Origin: a virus
DNA: 48,166 bases
IMG/VR virus record: IMGVR_UViG_3300028706_000011
Span: 1-48,166 of that record
Reading direction: 5' to 3' (one strand)
In this document: piece by piece, positions 40,457 to 48,166 of the stretch
Layout: every line of letters starts with the position of its first letter
How positions within the stretch are numbered: the stretch's first letter is position 1
Notes under the pieces: model-generated
What the model saw: only the letters and a program-made list of their open reading frames with translations
The model's database searches: none
What the model was told of the DNA's origin: nothing
Translations under genes and position numbers: made by a program

Positions 40457-43400
40457 CTATTTGGGCCAGATAGCGCCAACTACAGCAGATAAAAACTGAC
40501 CAGCCGCACCAGCAGTTGCGGAATCTTCATCCCCATCAGCCCGTATCTTAGCTACCACTAATTCGTGATCTCTACCTACTGCATTCTCTGCACTGTTCCA
40601 AGCAAAACTCATCAAGTCACGCTCCTGCTGCATCAACTCATTTAGACCTTGCACAGTCAAAGCATTAGCTGCCATAACCTCTGACATATTTGCTTCATTA
40701 AGAGCAGCAGTATTAGCTGTAGCTACACTCTGTCTCCATACGGTAGTAGCTTGTGCAACTACAAGTTCATTCTGTGCATTAAACATATCACGCTGGTTAT
40801 CAAGCTCAGCTTGGAACTTAGTCATGGTGTTCTCTTCACCCGTGTTAAACTGCTCCATAGCATTAGCTTGTGCTGTATTAAACTGCTGTACCTGTGTAGA
40901 CATACCCTCAAAGAACTGGTTGACTTGGTTGATACTCTCAGCGTTAAACTGCATCTGTGCATTCTCTGCAGCTTGATCACTAAAGATACTTTGCACTAGA
41001 GACTGAGCTTCAAACATAACAGCCTGTTGCTCATTATCTAAGTTAGCCATATCCATCTCTAGGAAAGCAGACGCCTGTTGTGCTGCAGCTTGCTGTCTAT
41101 TGTTGAGGTTAGCCATGTCTACGTTAGATAACGAAGCACAGTCAGCTAGTAGTTTAGCTTGAGAGTTAGACAGGTTAGCTAGGTCAACATTCTGTGTTAG
41201 CTGTGCGTTCTGTAAGGCACGAGACTGCTCAGCAGTAAAGTTTACGTTGGCTATCTCAGCAATACGCTCAGCCTTAATAATACTTACTTGTTGTTTATTG
41301 CTAAGCTCCTGACCCTTCATAGCAGCTTCTATCTGAGCATTAGCTAGAGCAGTTTGTTGTCTACCTGACATCTCTTCTATACCAATAGTCATTCTATTGC
41401 TCATATTAAAGATAGCAGTCTGTTGTTCGTTGTTTAGTTCTATCTCTCTTTCAGCTACAACATTAGCTACATTGAACAAAGCTGTCTGTTGTTTGTTATC
41501 TAGTACTCTACCTTCCATAGCTGCAGTAGCTACAGCATCTTGGATAAACGCCTGTTGCTTACGTGTAGCGTCACCCATGTTAGCTTCAAAGGCTTGTGTA
41601 CTATCCAGTACAGCCATCTGCTGCTCATTGGTTAGGTCTTGACCCATCATGGCAGCTTTAACTTGTAAGTTCGATAAGGCTGTCTGCTGTGAGTTAGACA
41701 GGTTAGCCATCTCTACTTCTAAGTTCTGTGTAGATTTAAGTATAGACGTTTGCTGTCTGTTTGTCAAGTTAATATCGTTGACTGCAGCATATCGTGCAGC
41801 ATTAGAGATTGCTACGTTAGCACTAATACTTAGCTCTTGCCCCTGCAAAGATGCCTTGAATTGTGCAGTGGCTAGTACAGCCTCTTGCTCATTAGACAAG
41901 TTCTTTAGCTGTAAGTTAGCGTTGTTCATAGAGTTCTGGATACGTACAGCTTGTTCGTTAGACAAGTTAGCTAACTCAAAGTTCTGTGCAGCAGCAGCAT
42001 TAGCTAGAGCTACGGCTTGCTCATTACGAACATTCTCCATATCCATTGCAGCAAAAGTAGATGCATCCTGCTGAGCTATAGGGATAGCACTCTCAAGTGT
42101 AGCTTGTATGATAGCTGCAGAAGCCATAGAGCTATTACCTAAACCACGAGCACTCATGGCTGCATTAGCTTTACGTAAAGCACCAGCCGCCCATGCAGGT
42201 GTACCATCATCGAAGGAAGCCATAAGCTTCTCCATCTGGCCCTGTACAGTAGAGTTAGCGCCTACGTCACCCTTAACAGCTTTAGCTTGTAGCTGTTGGC
42301 TAAACGTTGCAGTTGCAGCTTTAGCAGTAGATGCCTCATTAAGAGTCTCAAGTGTTTTAGCTGTAACAATTACTGACTCTTCGTTGATAATCTTATTTAC
42401 ATCTACTACTTCATCAGAACCCACAACAGTTTCTTCTGCTGTTATCTCAGGTACAAACTCAGACTTCTTCTCTTCTGCTGTAGCAAACTCATCAAACTTA
42501 GCAGCATCCTTTACTATAGTTGCTTCTTGTGCTGCTATTTGTGTTGCTGGTAAAGTGTAGTCTGTTGATGCTGTGGCTTTAGGAGTATCCGTTGCAAACG
42601 TCTGTGCATCAACATCACCTATATCACCTATTGCAGTTTCTTTTTCTACTTTTTGTTCTTCAGATGTAGTGTATCCCCCAAGGTCTGCAAAAAGTTGAGC
42701 ACTAGGAAACTCTTCTGAGTTCTGTTTTAGCTCACCTACAATAGTACCTGTTTGAATAGCTTTATCTACAGCAGCAGATGCTTGTTCATATGCAGCATTG
42801 AGAACTTTATAGGCTTCTGTATCACCGTCTAGCTGTGCTTTAATCATACCTGCTTGCATACGGGTACGTTCTTCATTTATGCGAACTACATCGTCTTCTG
42901 TAAGCACTACGTTATAAGAGTCTAATTTAGCTGGGTCTTTAAACTCACCTTGAAGCTGGGCTAAATCGCCTGGCGTCATGGTTTGAGCTTTCATTTTAGC
43001 ATCTTCAGATAATGTACCTTTCGCATAAAAATCCCCCTCTTCATCTTTGAGAGTTCCTAGTTTAGTTTCTATATCATCTATAGAAGTCTTAGCATCGTAT
43101 GTCTCAGCACGATCAGCTATAGCGTCCTGCTCAATCTGAGCCTGTTGCCGTTCATAGTAATCAGCTATATCTTTTACAACACCTTCAGGTAATGGTACAA
43201 CTGCTGGAACAGCGTTTGGATAGGGCGGGTATTTTCCACCACGCATAAACTCAGAATCATCTAAGCCTTGTACATAAGCCATAGCAGACTTAACAGCAGG
43301 ATCATCTACTGCATCTGCAGCCTGTGCTTGCTTAACTAAGAGTGTAGCTGCAGTTACTACTTGACCAGTACCCTCATCAATAAGCTGATTGTCTTCTACC

Positions 43401-44842
43401 TTCAAGCCATACACTGTAGGCTGTGATAGTACAGAGCTAGGGTTAGTTATAGCTTGCCCTAAGGCTTCTGCAGTGGACGGTACATCCTCTATCTTATATG
43501 CAGCTTCTTGTGCCGCTACGTTAGCAGCAGATTGTGTTTGTGTTGCTTCTGCTTCCTCTAAAGCTTGCTGATAAGTTACAGAGCCACCAGGATATTTGTT
43601 TAAGAAAAACTCTGTGAAAGCTTCATTAGGCTCACTAATACCTACAGCCATCTCACTATATTTTATAGCTTCAGAATTTGTTACTTCACCATCGCCATTT
43701 AGGTCATACTTTGTTATCTCTTCAGGAGTTAAAGAAGAAGGATCCATAAGCTTTTGTGATAGTTCAGTACCTGCAGCCCTACGTTCATCAGCCGTACCAT
43801 CAGCAACGCTAGTATAATCATCACGTCTATAGTATTCTTCTTCAGGATCTTTACCTAACATAGCTTGTTGTACGTCTGTTAAAGCACGAGTACTACTAGC
43901 ATAAGCCTCTTGTGTTGCATTTAACAGTTCACCAGCTTCGCTAACCTCTGGGGTAGGTGTGCCAGGTTTAAGTACTTGTGAACCTTCAGGTGTAGTAGGG
44001 TCTATTCCCGGCATTGGTGGACCAGCTAATTCACTTCTGTATAGAGGTCTACCCTGTTCATCTACAGGAGAACCAACCATACGTGTTCTTGTATCAGGCG
44101 GGGAAAGTTCACCTCTTAGTGAAGAACTAAACGCCTGTGCTCTTTCATTCAGAGCAGACATCTCAGGTGAAGCTGCCATCGCCTCTTGAAATTTAAGGCT
44201 TTCTTGTGCATTAGTAGGGCCAGTTTCAGGAAATCCTAGATCTTTAAATAGCTTAGCCTGTATTGTATTATATTCTTTTTGAGTTGCATCTGCAGTAGCC
44301 TTTTGCTCATCTGTAAGATCATCATACCCTATAGGTCCAGTACCACTAAGCTGGCCTAAGGCTCTCTGTTCTTGAGAAAGAGTTTGATTACTTTCATTAA
44401 TTCCTACCCTAGATTTAAGATCAGTGAGAGCAGTTGGTGTATCAGTTATCCTAGATACAGGTATCCTAGATACAGGAGAGAGTGTATTTGGTTGGTCTGA
44501 TACTGGTCCTGTATAGTTAGGATTACGTACACCTCCACCTGGACCTACTAAAAACTCTGGATTATTTGGATCATAGTTTGATAGTGCAGTTTCATTTGCT
44601 TTATTAAACGCAGCCATTTGGTCATCTACTGTACCACCAGCTTGCATACCCATGCCAGACAAAGGTCCACCCTCTACACGTTGCTTAGCTATGTTAGCGT
44701 AACGGCCTATCTTAGATGCAGCAGCAGGGCTAGACGCTAAGAATAGATCCATGTCATCCTTCTGCGCTGGGCCTGTGTATCCCATCTCACTAAGTAGTTG
44801 ATGTGTTTGTTGGTTACTAAAACCTTTAAACTGTTTTGCCAT
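40457..44842 (-). CDS. Giant repeat-rich virion protein, 1461 aa
   Basis: The N-terminal third is low in structure and rich in P, G and T. Around D380 lies DLNGDGEVTNSEA, a clear EF-hand-type calcium loop. From about residue 900 to 1310 the protein is a long alanine/glutamine-rich helical array with many LSNEQQ / LSNxQQTAL repeats about 17 or 34 residues apart, as in rod-like internal or tail-associated proteins. A 15-base tandem repeat (44447-44476) doubles an SRIPV unit. Probably an internal core or tail rod component; exact role unknown. Confidence 0.68.
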   Translation of the reverse strand: MAKQFKGFSNQQTHQLLSEMGYTGPAQKDDMDLFLASSPAAASKIGRYANIAKQRVEGGPLSGMGMQAGGTVDDQMAAFNKANETALSNYDPNNPEFLVGPGGGVRNPNYTGPVSDQPNTLSPVSRIPVSRITDTPTALTDLKSRVGINESNQTLSQEQRALGQLSGTGPIGYDDLTDEQKATADATQKEYNTIQAKLFKDLGFPETGPTNAQESLKFQEAMAASPEMSALNERAQAFSSSLRGELSPPDTRTRMVGSPVDEQGRPLYRSELAGPPMPGIDPTTPEGSQVLKPGTPTPEVSEAGELLNATQEAYASSTRALTDVQQAMLGKDPEEEYYRRDDYTSVADGTADERRAAGTELSQKLMDPSSLTPEEITKYDLNGDGEVTNSEAIKYSEMAVGISEPNEAFTEFFLNKYPGGSVTYQQALEEAEATQTQSAANVAAQEAAYKIEDVPSTAEALGQAITNPSSVLSQPTVYGLKVEDNQLIDEGTGQVVTAATLLVKQAQAADAVDDPAVKSAMAYVQGLDDSEFMRGGKYPPYPNAVPAVVPLPEGVVKDIADYYERQQAQIEQDAIADRAETYDAKTSIDDIETKLGTLKDEEGDFYAKGTLSEDAKMKAQTMTPGDLAQLQGEFKDPAKLDSYNVVLTEDDVVRINEERTRMQAGMIKAQLDGDTEAYKVLNAAYEQASAAVDKAIQTGTIVGELKQNSEEFPSAQLFADLGGYTTSEEQKVEKETAIGDIGDVDAQTFATDTPKATASTDYTLPATQIAAQEATIVKDAAKFDEFATAEEKKSEFVPEITAEETVVGSDEVVDVNKIINEESVIVTAKTLETLNEASTAKAATATFSQQLQAKAVKGDVGANSTVQGQMEKLMASFDDGTPAWAAGALRKANAAMSARGLGNSSMASAAIIQATLESAIPIAQQDASTFAAMDMENVRNEQAVALANAAAAQNFELANLSNEQAVRIQNSMNNANLQLKNLSNEQEAVLATAQFKASLQGQELSISANVAISNAARYAAVNDINLTNRQQTSILKSTQNLEVEMANLSNSQQTALSNLQVKAAMMGQDLTNEQQMAVLDSTQAFEANMGDATRKQQAFIQDAVATAAMEGRVLDNKQQTALFNVANVVAEREIELNNEQQTAIFNMSNRMTIGIEEMSGRQQTALANAQIEAAMKGQELSNKQQVSIIKAERIAEIANVNFTAEQSRALQNAQLTQNVDLANLSNSQAKLLADCASLSNVDMANLNNRQQAAAQQASAFLEMDMANLDNEQQAVMFEAQSLVQSIFSDQAAENAQMQFNAESINQVNQFFEGMSTQVQQFNTAQANAMEQFNTGEENTMTKFQAELDNQRDMFNAQNELVVAQATTVWRQSVATANTAALNEANMSEVMAANALTVQGLNELMQQERDLMSFAWNSAENAVGRDHELVVAKIRADGDEDSATAGAAGQFLSAVVGAIWPK
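44447..44476 (-). repeat. Perfect 15-base tandem duplication in the giant virion gene
   Basis: TATCCTAGATACAGG occurs twice head to tail (44447-44461 and 44462-44476), in frame, so that the protein reads SRIPVSRI. This looks like a recent slippage duplication in a low-structure region. Confidence 0.75.
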
Positions 44843-44848
44843 TATTCT

Positions 44849-45316
44849 TTATCCATTCACTACTTCGTTTAAACCCCAGATCATAGCACCTGTACCACCT
44901 ACAAATAGTATTACACCTACTGCTAAAGATATACCCCAGAACAATCTATCTCTAGCTTTGGCTTGTGCCTCTAGTGCTTCTTTATGTCTTTGCCTTGCTG
45001 CAGCTTGCTCTTTTACGACAAGATCCCACATTCCAGGTGGTCCATATAGTTGACAAGCTGACCTTAGCTCATCCATACATTCTTTGTGCTTCATCTTAGC
45101 TTGAGCTATAGCAAAGCCCTCTTCTTCAGATGAGCTTAGTCTACCTAGTGGGCCTTTGTGTTGCCCCTTCTCAGCTAATTGTATCTCACTGTCAAGCTTT
45201 GCTAACTTACCAAAGTGAGGCAGTAAGTCTGCTACATCACTACCAGCTTTAACCGCAGAACTAACTGCACCAGCTATCTTAGTAACTGCACCTGCTAAAG
45301 CTAATACTTCTATCAT
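44849..45316 (-). CDS. Membrane-anchored protein, 155 aa
   Basis: Alanine-rich amphipathic N-terminus (ALAGAVTKIAGAVSSAVKAG), a charged helical middle with two Cys (MKHKECMDELRSACQLYG) and one transmembrane helix near the C-terminus (LFWGISLAVGVILFVGGTGAM). I recall relatives in marine cyanophages near tail genes. A lysis or entry role is possible. Lies between the small holin-like gene and the giant protein. Confidence 0.6.
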   Translation of the reverse strand: MIEVLALAGAVTKIAGAVSSAVKAGSDVADLLPHFGKLAKLDSEIQLAEKGQHKGPLGRLSSSEEEGFAIAQAKMKHKECMDELRSACQLYGPPGMWDLVVKEQAAARQRHKEALEAQAKARDRLFWGISLAVGVILFVGGTGAMIWGLNEVVNG

Positions 45317-45330
45317 TATGGCAAACCTTA

Positions 45331-45597
45331 TTAGTCATTTTTGTTCGCCATCTTCTCTACTGATGATCTTATTGCTTTTATGTTTTCATCTATACGTGCT
45401 AGTGATACTTCTTGATTTTGTACAGATAATTCTAATCTACCCATACGTTCTTCTATTGCTACAATGTCTTCTCTATTAGCTTCTATGTCAGACATCATCA
45501 TTGATACTGTCCATACGATAGCTGCCCCTTGAACAAGTAAGCCAAAGATCAATGTAATCGGTACAGACTTGCTCAAGTGCCAGTTATCCTCAGACAT
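45331..45597 (-). CDS. Holin-like/coiled-coil membrane protein, 88 aa
   Basis: One transmembrane helix near residues 11-33 (VPITLIFGLLVQGAAIVWTV) followed by a heptad coiled coil (EDIVAIEERMGRLELSVQNQ...). This form is common in a small phage family near lysis genes (I believe DUF7201). It begins right after the 101-residue gene. Confidence 0.6.
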   Translation of the reverse strand: MSEDNWHLSKSVPITLIFGLLVQGAAIVWTVSMMMSDIEANREDIVAIEERMGRLELSVQNQEVSLARIDENIKAIRSSVEKMANKND

Positions 45598-45903
45598 TTA
45601 CCAAGGTACTCCTGCACCTGTGGTTGGATTTACCATTGCATCAATCTTAGCAGCAATAGCAGCTTCAGTATCATCCTTTGATACATGACCCCAGACCCAG
45701 CCTTGAGCTTGAGCCTCAGTTATATCGTCATATGGTGTAAAGTCGGACGCAGAGGCATCGTAGGTAAGACCACAGGTGCCATATGAGCTTGCTGAGTTGC
45801 CATCATCATCAACGCCTGTGCAGCGCCAGTGTGCAATGTAAACGCCACCGTCAGCGATTTCGTGTTCCAATGTTGGGATAGTCCACGTAAATGTAATTGC
45901 CAT
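45598..45903 (-). CDS. Small structural protein near the tail fibre, 101 aa
   Basis: The pattern FTWTIPTLEHEIADGGVYIAHW, then YGTCGLTYD and a WGHVSKDDTEAAIAAKI helix, recalls the small DUF7936-like proteins next to tail fibres in cyanophages and pelagiphages. Probably a fibre-associated or assembly protein. Confidence 0.65.
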   Translation of the reverse strand: MAITFTWTIPTLEHEIADGGVYIAHWRCTGVDDDGNSASSYGTCGLTYDASASDFTPYDDITEAQAQGWVWGHVSKDDTEAAIAAKIDAMVNPTTGAGVPW

Positions 45904-46160
45904 TATTCTGTCTCCTGTGCTGCTAAGTGTGCAGCATAGGCTGCTTTTACTGCGTCTGTGTGAACTACATTACAGATGGCTTGAACCTCAGTGCTTTCAC
46001 CTGTGATGTCTGATGCATCTGGTGCAACGACATGGCGTGAATACCCACGGCTAATCTCTGTGCCATCACGCTTGATGACTGTTGCTGTGCGTACTTGCAC
46101 ATGCTTGTAGTCACCTACGATCTCTATTTTGTCTTGTACTGTTTCTTCTGTTAGTGCCAT
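45903..46160 (-). CDS. Small protein next to tail fibre, 85 aa
   Basis: Beta-rich centre (KIEIVGDYKHVQVRTATVI then RDGTEISRGYSRHVV) and a C-terminal helix (TDAVKAAYAAHLAAQ). Similar proteins accompany the 101-residue family in cyanophages. ATG follows an AAAGGAGA site; its stop overlaps the next start by one base. Confidence 0.65.
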   Translation of the reverse strand: MALTEETVQDKIEIVGDYKHVQVRTATVIKRDGTEISRGYSRHVVAPDASDITGESTEVQAICNVVHTDAVKAAYAAHLAAQETE

Positions 46161-46191
46161 CGTTTATCTCCTTTATGGCTTGGACTGACTA

Positions 46192-46209
46192 CCCTGTGAT
46201 CCAACAGGG
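46192..46209 (-). terminator. Small hairpin after the tail fibre gene
   Basis: An exact 6-base stem (CCCTGT at 46192-46197, ACAGGG at 46204-46209) with a 6-base loop, starting four bases after the tail-fibre stop. No U-tract follows, so it may be an RNA end or processing site instead of a full terminator. Confidence 0.35.
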
Positions 46210-46212
46210 GTG

Positions 46213-48166
46213 TTATGTTGTGAAGTAGGTAAAACTAAAACCAAATTCATTGCCGCTACCCAAGGTTGAGCAATCAACATCAAGCCATAGTTGTGTATTT
46301 GCTTCGGGACATCTAAACGGCTGTGAAACTACAGTGCTATTAACGTAACCATAAGTTGAGCCATTAGCTCTACCAGAATACTCAGAAAGATCAGCAACAG
46401 TAAAAGGTAAGTTTAGTACCAATCTAGTCCCTACAGGAGAGCTAACAGAGGAAACCCTGACTTCACCGTTAATAGTTACTGCTCTACCAATTCTTGTAAA
46501 AGAAAGTGTGTTGTAAGAAACATTCAAAGTAACTGTTCCTGATGTATTAGGAGTTGCGGTTACTGCATACTCACCCTCATCATAGTCATCCAGCAAATTT
46601 TCCGACCCAGTGCCGCCAAGGTATACACCGCCAGACAGGTAGAGGTCTTTGAAGCGAGCAGAGCTTGCACCTAGATCAACTGTTCCATCAGCTGCTGCAT
46701 TGTTTTTACGAGGTGCAACTAAGGCACCACCAAATGTTAAACCAGCTTCGTCTCCTAGACCTTGAACTACGGGCGTGTAAGCGGAGCCAGACAGGTAGAG
46801 GCTTTCAAATCTAGCGGCAGAGGAGCCTAAATTCATGGTTCCGTCTTTGTCCGCACCAGCATTTGTTGAGGGTAGAATTGCACCACCCGCACCCTTTAAC
46901 GCCGATACGTTATCGGAAGTAGTCTCATTCAAAACGATGTATGCAACAGGACCAGCAGCAGCCCCAATACTCCCCACCTTGGCGCTTGCCGTTTGGTAAA
47001 ACTCCAAAATATCGCCAGCACTGCCTGTTCGATTAAACGAATGGACAACACTAGGTTTAATCGTCCAGTTGTCGGAAGATGGGCGAATTACAGTTTTTGC
47101 AGTATCGTTAAATGTCGCAAAGGCATCACCCACCAGCAAGTTACCGCTGCTGTCGATGCGCATACGTTCTGAGCCGTTAGTAGAAAAACCAATAACGTCA
47201 CCACCACTGGGCGGGAACATCCCCGTGTTGCCGTCATTAGTAAATCTAAATGCAGGTGCAGCTTCAGTACCATCACCTGATATTCTATCGGTGGAACGTA
47301 TTGCACCGCTTACGTCTAATGTTGCACTAGGCGAATCTGTGCCAATGCCCAAGCTCTCAGCACTCGCATCCCAGAAGAACTTTGCCGTGGTGCCTGTGTC
47401 CTCACGGAACGAAATATCCCCATTGTCATCAAGGTTAAAATAAGCCTTATCTCCAACACCTAATTGCAGAACTCTATTTGTGTATTCGTTCGCACTATCA
47501 GCAGATATAACCAAGCTACCTGTGTACAAGGCCATATTTGCTGAACCGCCATCTGTGTCAGTCATTGTGAAAACAGGCGTACTGTCACTCATGTTGACAT
47601 CCCCATCCACAGTCAGCCCATCGCTGGTGATAGTCCCAGTGACGTCTACACCTGTGGTGGTGGTGGCGAGTTTGATGGCGTTGTCAAAATATAACTCTAC
47701 ATTACTATCATCGTTTATAACAATGCTGTTTTCGCCAGACTTTCCTTGTATATATATATTACTTCCATCGTCATTATCTACATTGTTTCTTATATAAATA
47801 TGACCCGTGTTATTATCTATTACACCGTTTGTTCCTGTATGGTAAATCTGTAGGTCAGACCCAGCACCAAAGATGGCTTTGACGTTATCTGCAAAGGTAG
47901 CGTTGCCAGCATGAGCAGTAGTTGAAGCAAAATCTACAGCACCATCAATGTCAACAACATCTAGGTTTGTTGTACCGTCTACATCTATGTCACCTGATAT
48001 ATCTAATGAAGCAAAGACAGATGTGCCTGTTCCAGTGACAGTACCAGATACGTCTAGGTTAGCATTAACATCTACTAATGTAGCATTAAGTTCAATCTCA
48101 TCTGTAGCATTAATATCTAGTACAGTTGCGCTGGGGGCATTGATAAACTGTGAAGCATCGTTGAAC
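46213..48166 (-). CDS. Tail fibre / receptor-binding protein, C-terminal 650 aa, 5' end missing
   Basis: The frame is open to the right edge, so the start lies outside the window; an inner ATG at 47610 is not the start. The visible part is a chain of short beta repeats typical of marine phage fibres: FNDASQFINAPSATVLDI, VDVNANLDVSGTVTGTG, AIFGAGSDLQIYHTG, RMRIDSSGNLLVG, and two copies of a GTVDLGASSARFKDLYLSGG-like unit (about 46615-46700 and 46780-46860). The last 120 residues (SGTVTLNVSYNTLSFTRIGR and on) form a separate beta domain that may bind the host. Confidence 0.85.
   Translation of the reverse strand, partial: FNDASQFINAPSATVLDINATDEIELNATLVDVNANLDVSGTVTGTGTSVFASLDISGDIDVDGTTNLDVVDIDGAVDFASTTAHAGNATFADNVKAIFGAGSDLQIYHTGTNGVIDNNTGHIYIRNNVDNDDGSNIYIQGKSGENSIVINDDSNVELYFDNAIKLATTTTGVDVTGTITSDGLTVDGDVNMSDSTPVFTMTDTDGGSANMALYTGSLVISADSANEYTNRVLQLGVGDKAYFNLDDNGDISFREDTGTTAKFFWDASAESLGIGTDSPSATLDVSGAIRSTDRISGDGTEAAPAFRFTNDGNTGMFPPSGGDVIGFSTNGSERMRIDSSGNLLVGDAFATFNDTAKTVIRPSSDNWTIKPSVVHSFNRTGSAGDILEFYQTASAKVGSIGAAAGPVAYIVLNETTSDNVSALKGAGGAILPSTNAGADKDGTMNLGSSAARFESLYLSGSAYTPVVQGLGDEAGLTFGGALVAPRKNNAAADGTVDLGASSARFKDLYLSGGVYLGGTGSENLLDDYDEGEYAVTATPNTSGTVTLNVSYNTLSFTRIGRAVTINGEVRVSSVSSPVGTRLVLNLPFTVADLSEYSGRANGSTYGYVNSTVVSQPFRCPEANTQLWLDVDCSTLGSGNEFGFSFTYFTT

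Larger units (their letters stand above)
1875..44772. repeat. Dispersed GC-rich 9-mer GCGCTGGGC, 13 exact copies
   Basis: Exact copies (first base): 1875, 5278, 8938, 11568, 16921 and 44764 as GCGCTGGGC; 4989, 5471, 18872, 19654, 24137, 29900 and 34875 as GCCCAGCGC. A near copy (GCGCTGGGG) is at 48128. Read in the GCGCTGGGC direction, eight are preceded by T and most of those by YTG-type context. All lie inside genes, in several reading frames, so a shared protein motif does not explain them. With eight of nine bases G or C in an AT-rich genome, far fewer would be expected by chance. Found by eye, so the list may miss some. Confidence 0.7.

Noticed and set aside
42108-42560. Long plus-strand open frames opposite the virion genes, for example here
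   Set aside because: They are antisense shadows of the alanine-rich 1461-residue gene: no ribosome sites, low-complexity Ala/Ser/Cys content, and no independent coding signal.
46213-47610. Tail fibre starting at the ATG at 47610
   Set aside because: The same frame is open to the window edge and the upstream translation has the same fibre repeat style, so 47610 is an internal Met.
1-48166. tRNA genes, CRISPR arrays, insertion sequences
   Set aside because: I looked for T-loop GTTCRA patterns with cloverleaf arms, regularly spaced direct repeats and transposase motifs and saw none. A tRNA scan would settle the first point.

Overview
The window is one continuous piece of a tailed, podovirus-type marine phage genome, cut at both ends. 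The best overall match from memory is the HMO-2011 type, first described on a SAR116 alphaproteobacterium. Supporting signs are the family A DNA polymerase with a DnaJ-like zinc finger between exonuclease and polymerase, the tyrosine integrase, ThyX, a class II (B12-dependent) ribonucleotide reductase, the order small terminase, large terminase, portal, scaffold, coat, and the giant internal virion proteins. Composition is AT-rich and genes are tightly packed with ATGA or TAATG junctions. A DUF1127-like micro-gene also points to an alphaproteobacterial host. The exact host is inference.

Layout. Bases 1-13047 run leftward: six to eight small genes of mostly unknown role, then small terminase, an HTH protein, large terminase, portal, a 918-residue structural protein, scaffold, major coat protein and the start of one more gene. 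Bases 13048-14077 form a roughly 1 kb gene-free divergent control region with palindrome arrays, a long hairpin, a GC-rich island and two promoter candidates. Bases 14078-31775 run rightward: an early cassette (Gp88-like and small genes), a C5-cytosine methyltransferase, membrane micro-proteins, integrase, then replication and nucleotide metabolism (primase, GIY-YIG protein, ThyX, helicase, PolA, SSB candidate, PD-(D/E)XK nuclease, Holliday-junction nuclease, DUF3310, MazG, RNR). A bidirectional terminator at 31779-31799 separates this from a second leftward block, 31809-48166, which holds internal virion/ejection proteins, a virion lysozyme candidate, membrane proteins and a tail fibre that runs off the right end.

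The two leftward blocks probably join outside the window on a circular or permuted map; tail tube/head-tail joining genes are missing here and would be expected in the unseen part. No RNA polymerase gene is seen, so transcription probably uses host RNA polymerase. Sigma70-like promoters are visible before the coat gene, the SSB candidate, both divergent arms and two small operons.

The most unexpected signals are (1) a GC-rich 9-mer, GCGCTGGGC, found 13 times by eye in both orientations and several reading frames; (2) two families of palindromic sites and a U-tract hairpin in the divergent region; (3) a hairpin that appears to bury the ribosome binding site of the DUF1127-like gene; and (4) a long, structured leader in front of the coat gene. 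No tRNA, CRISPR array or insertion sequence was seen.
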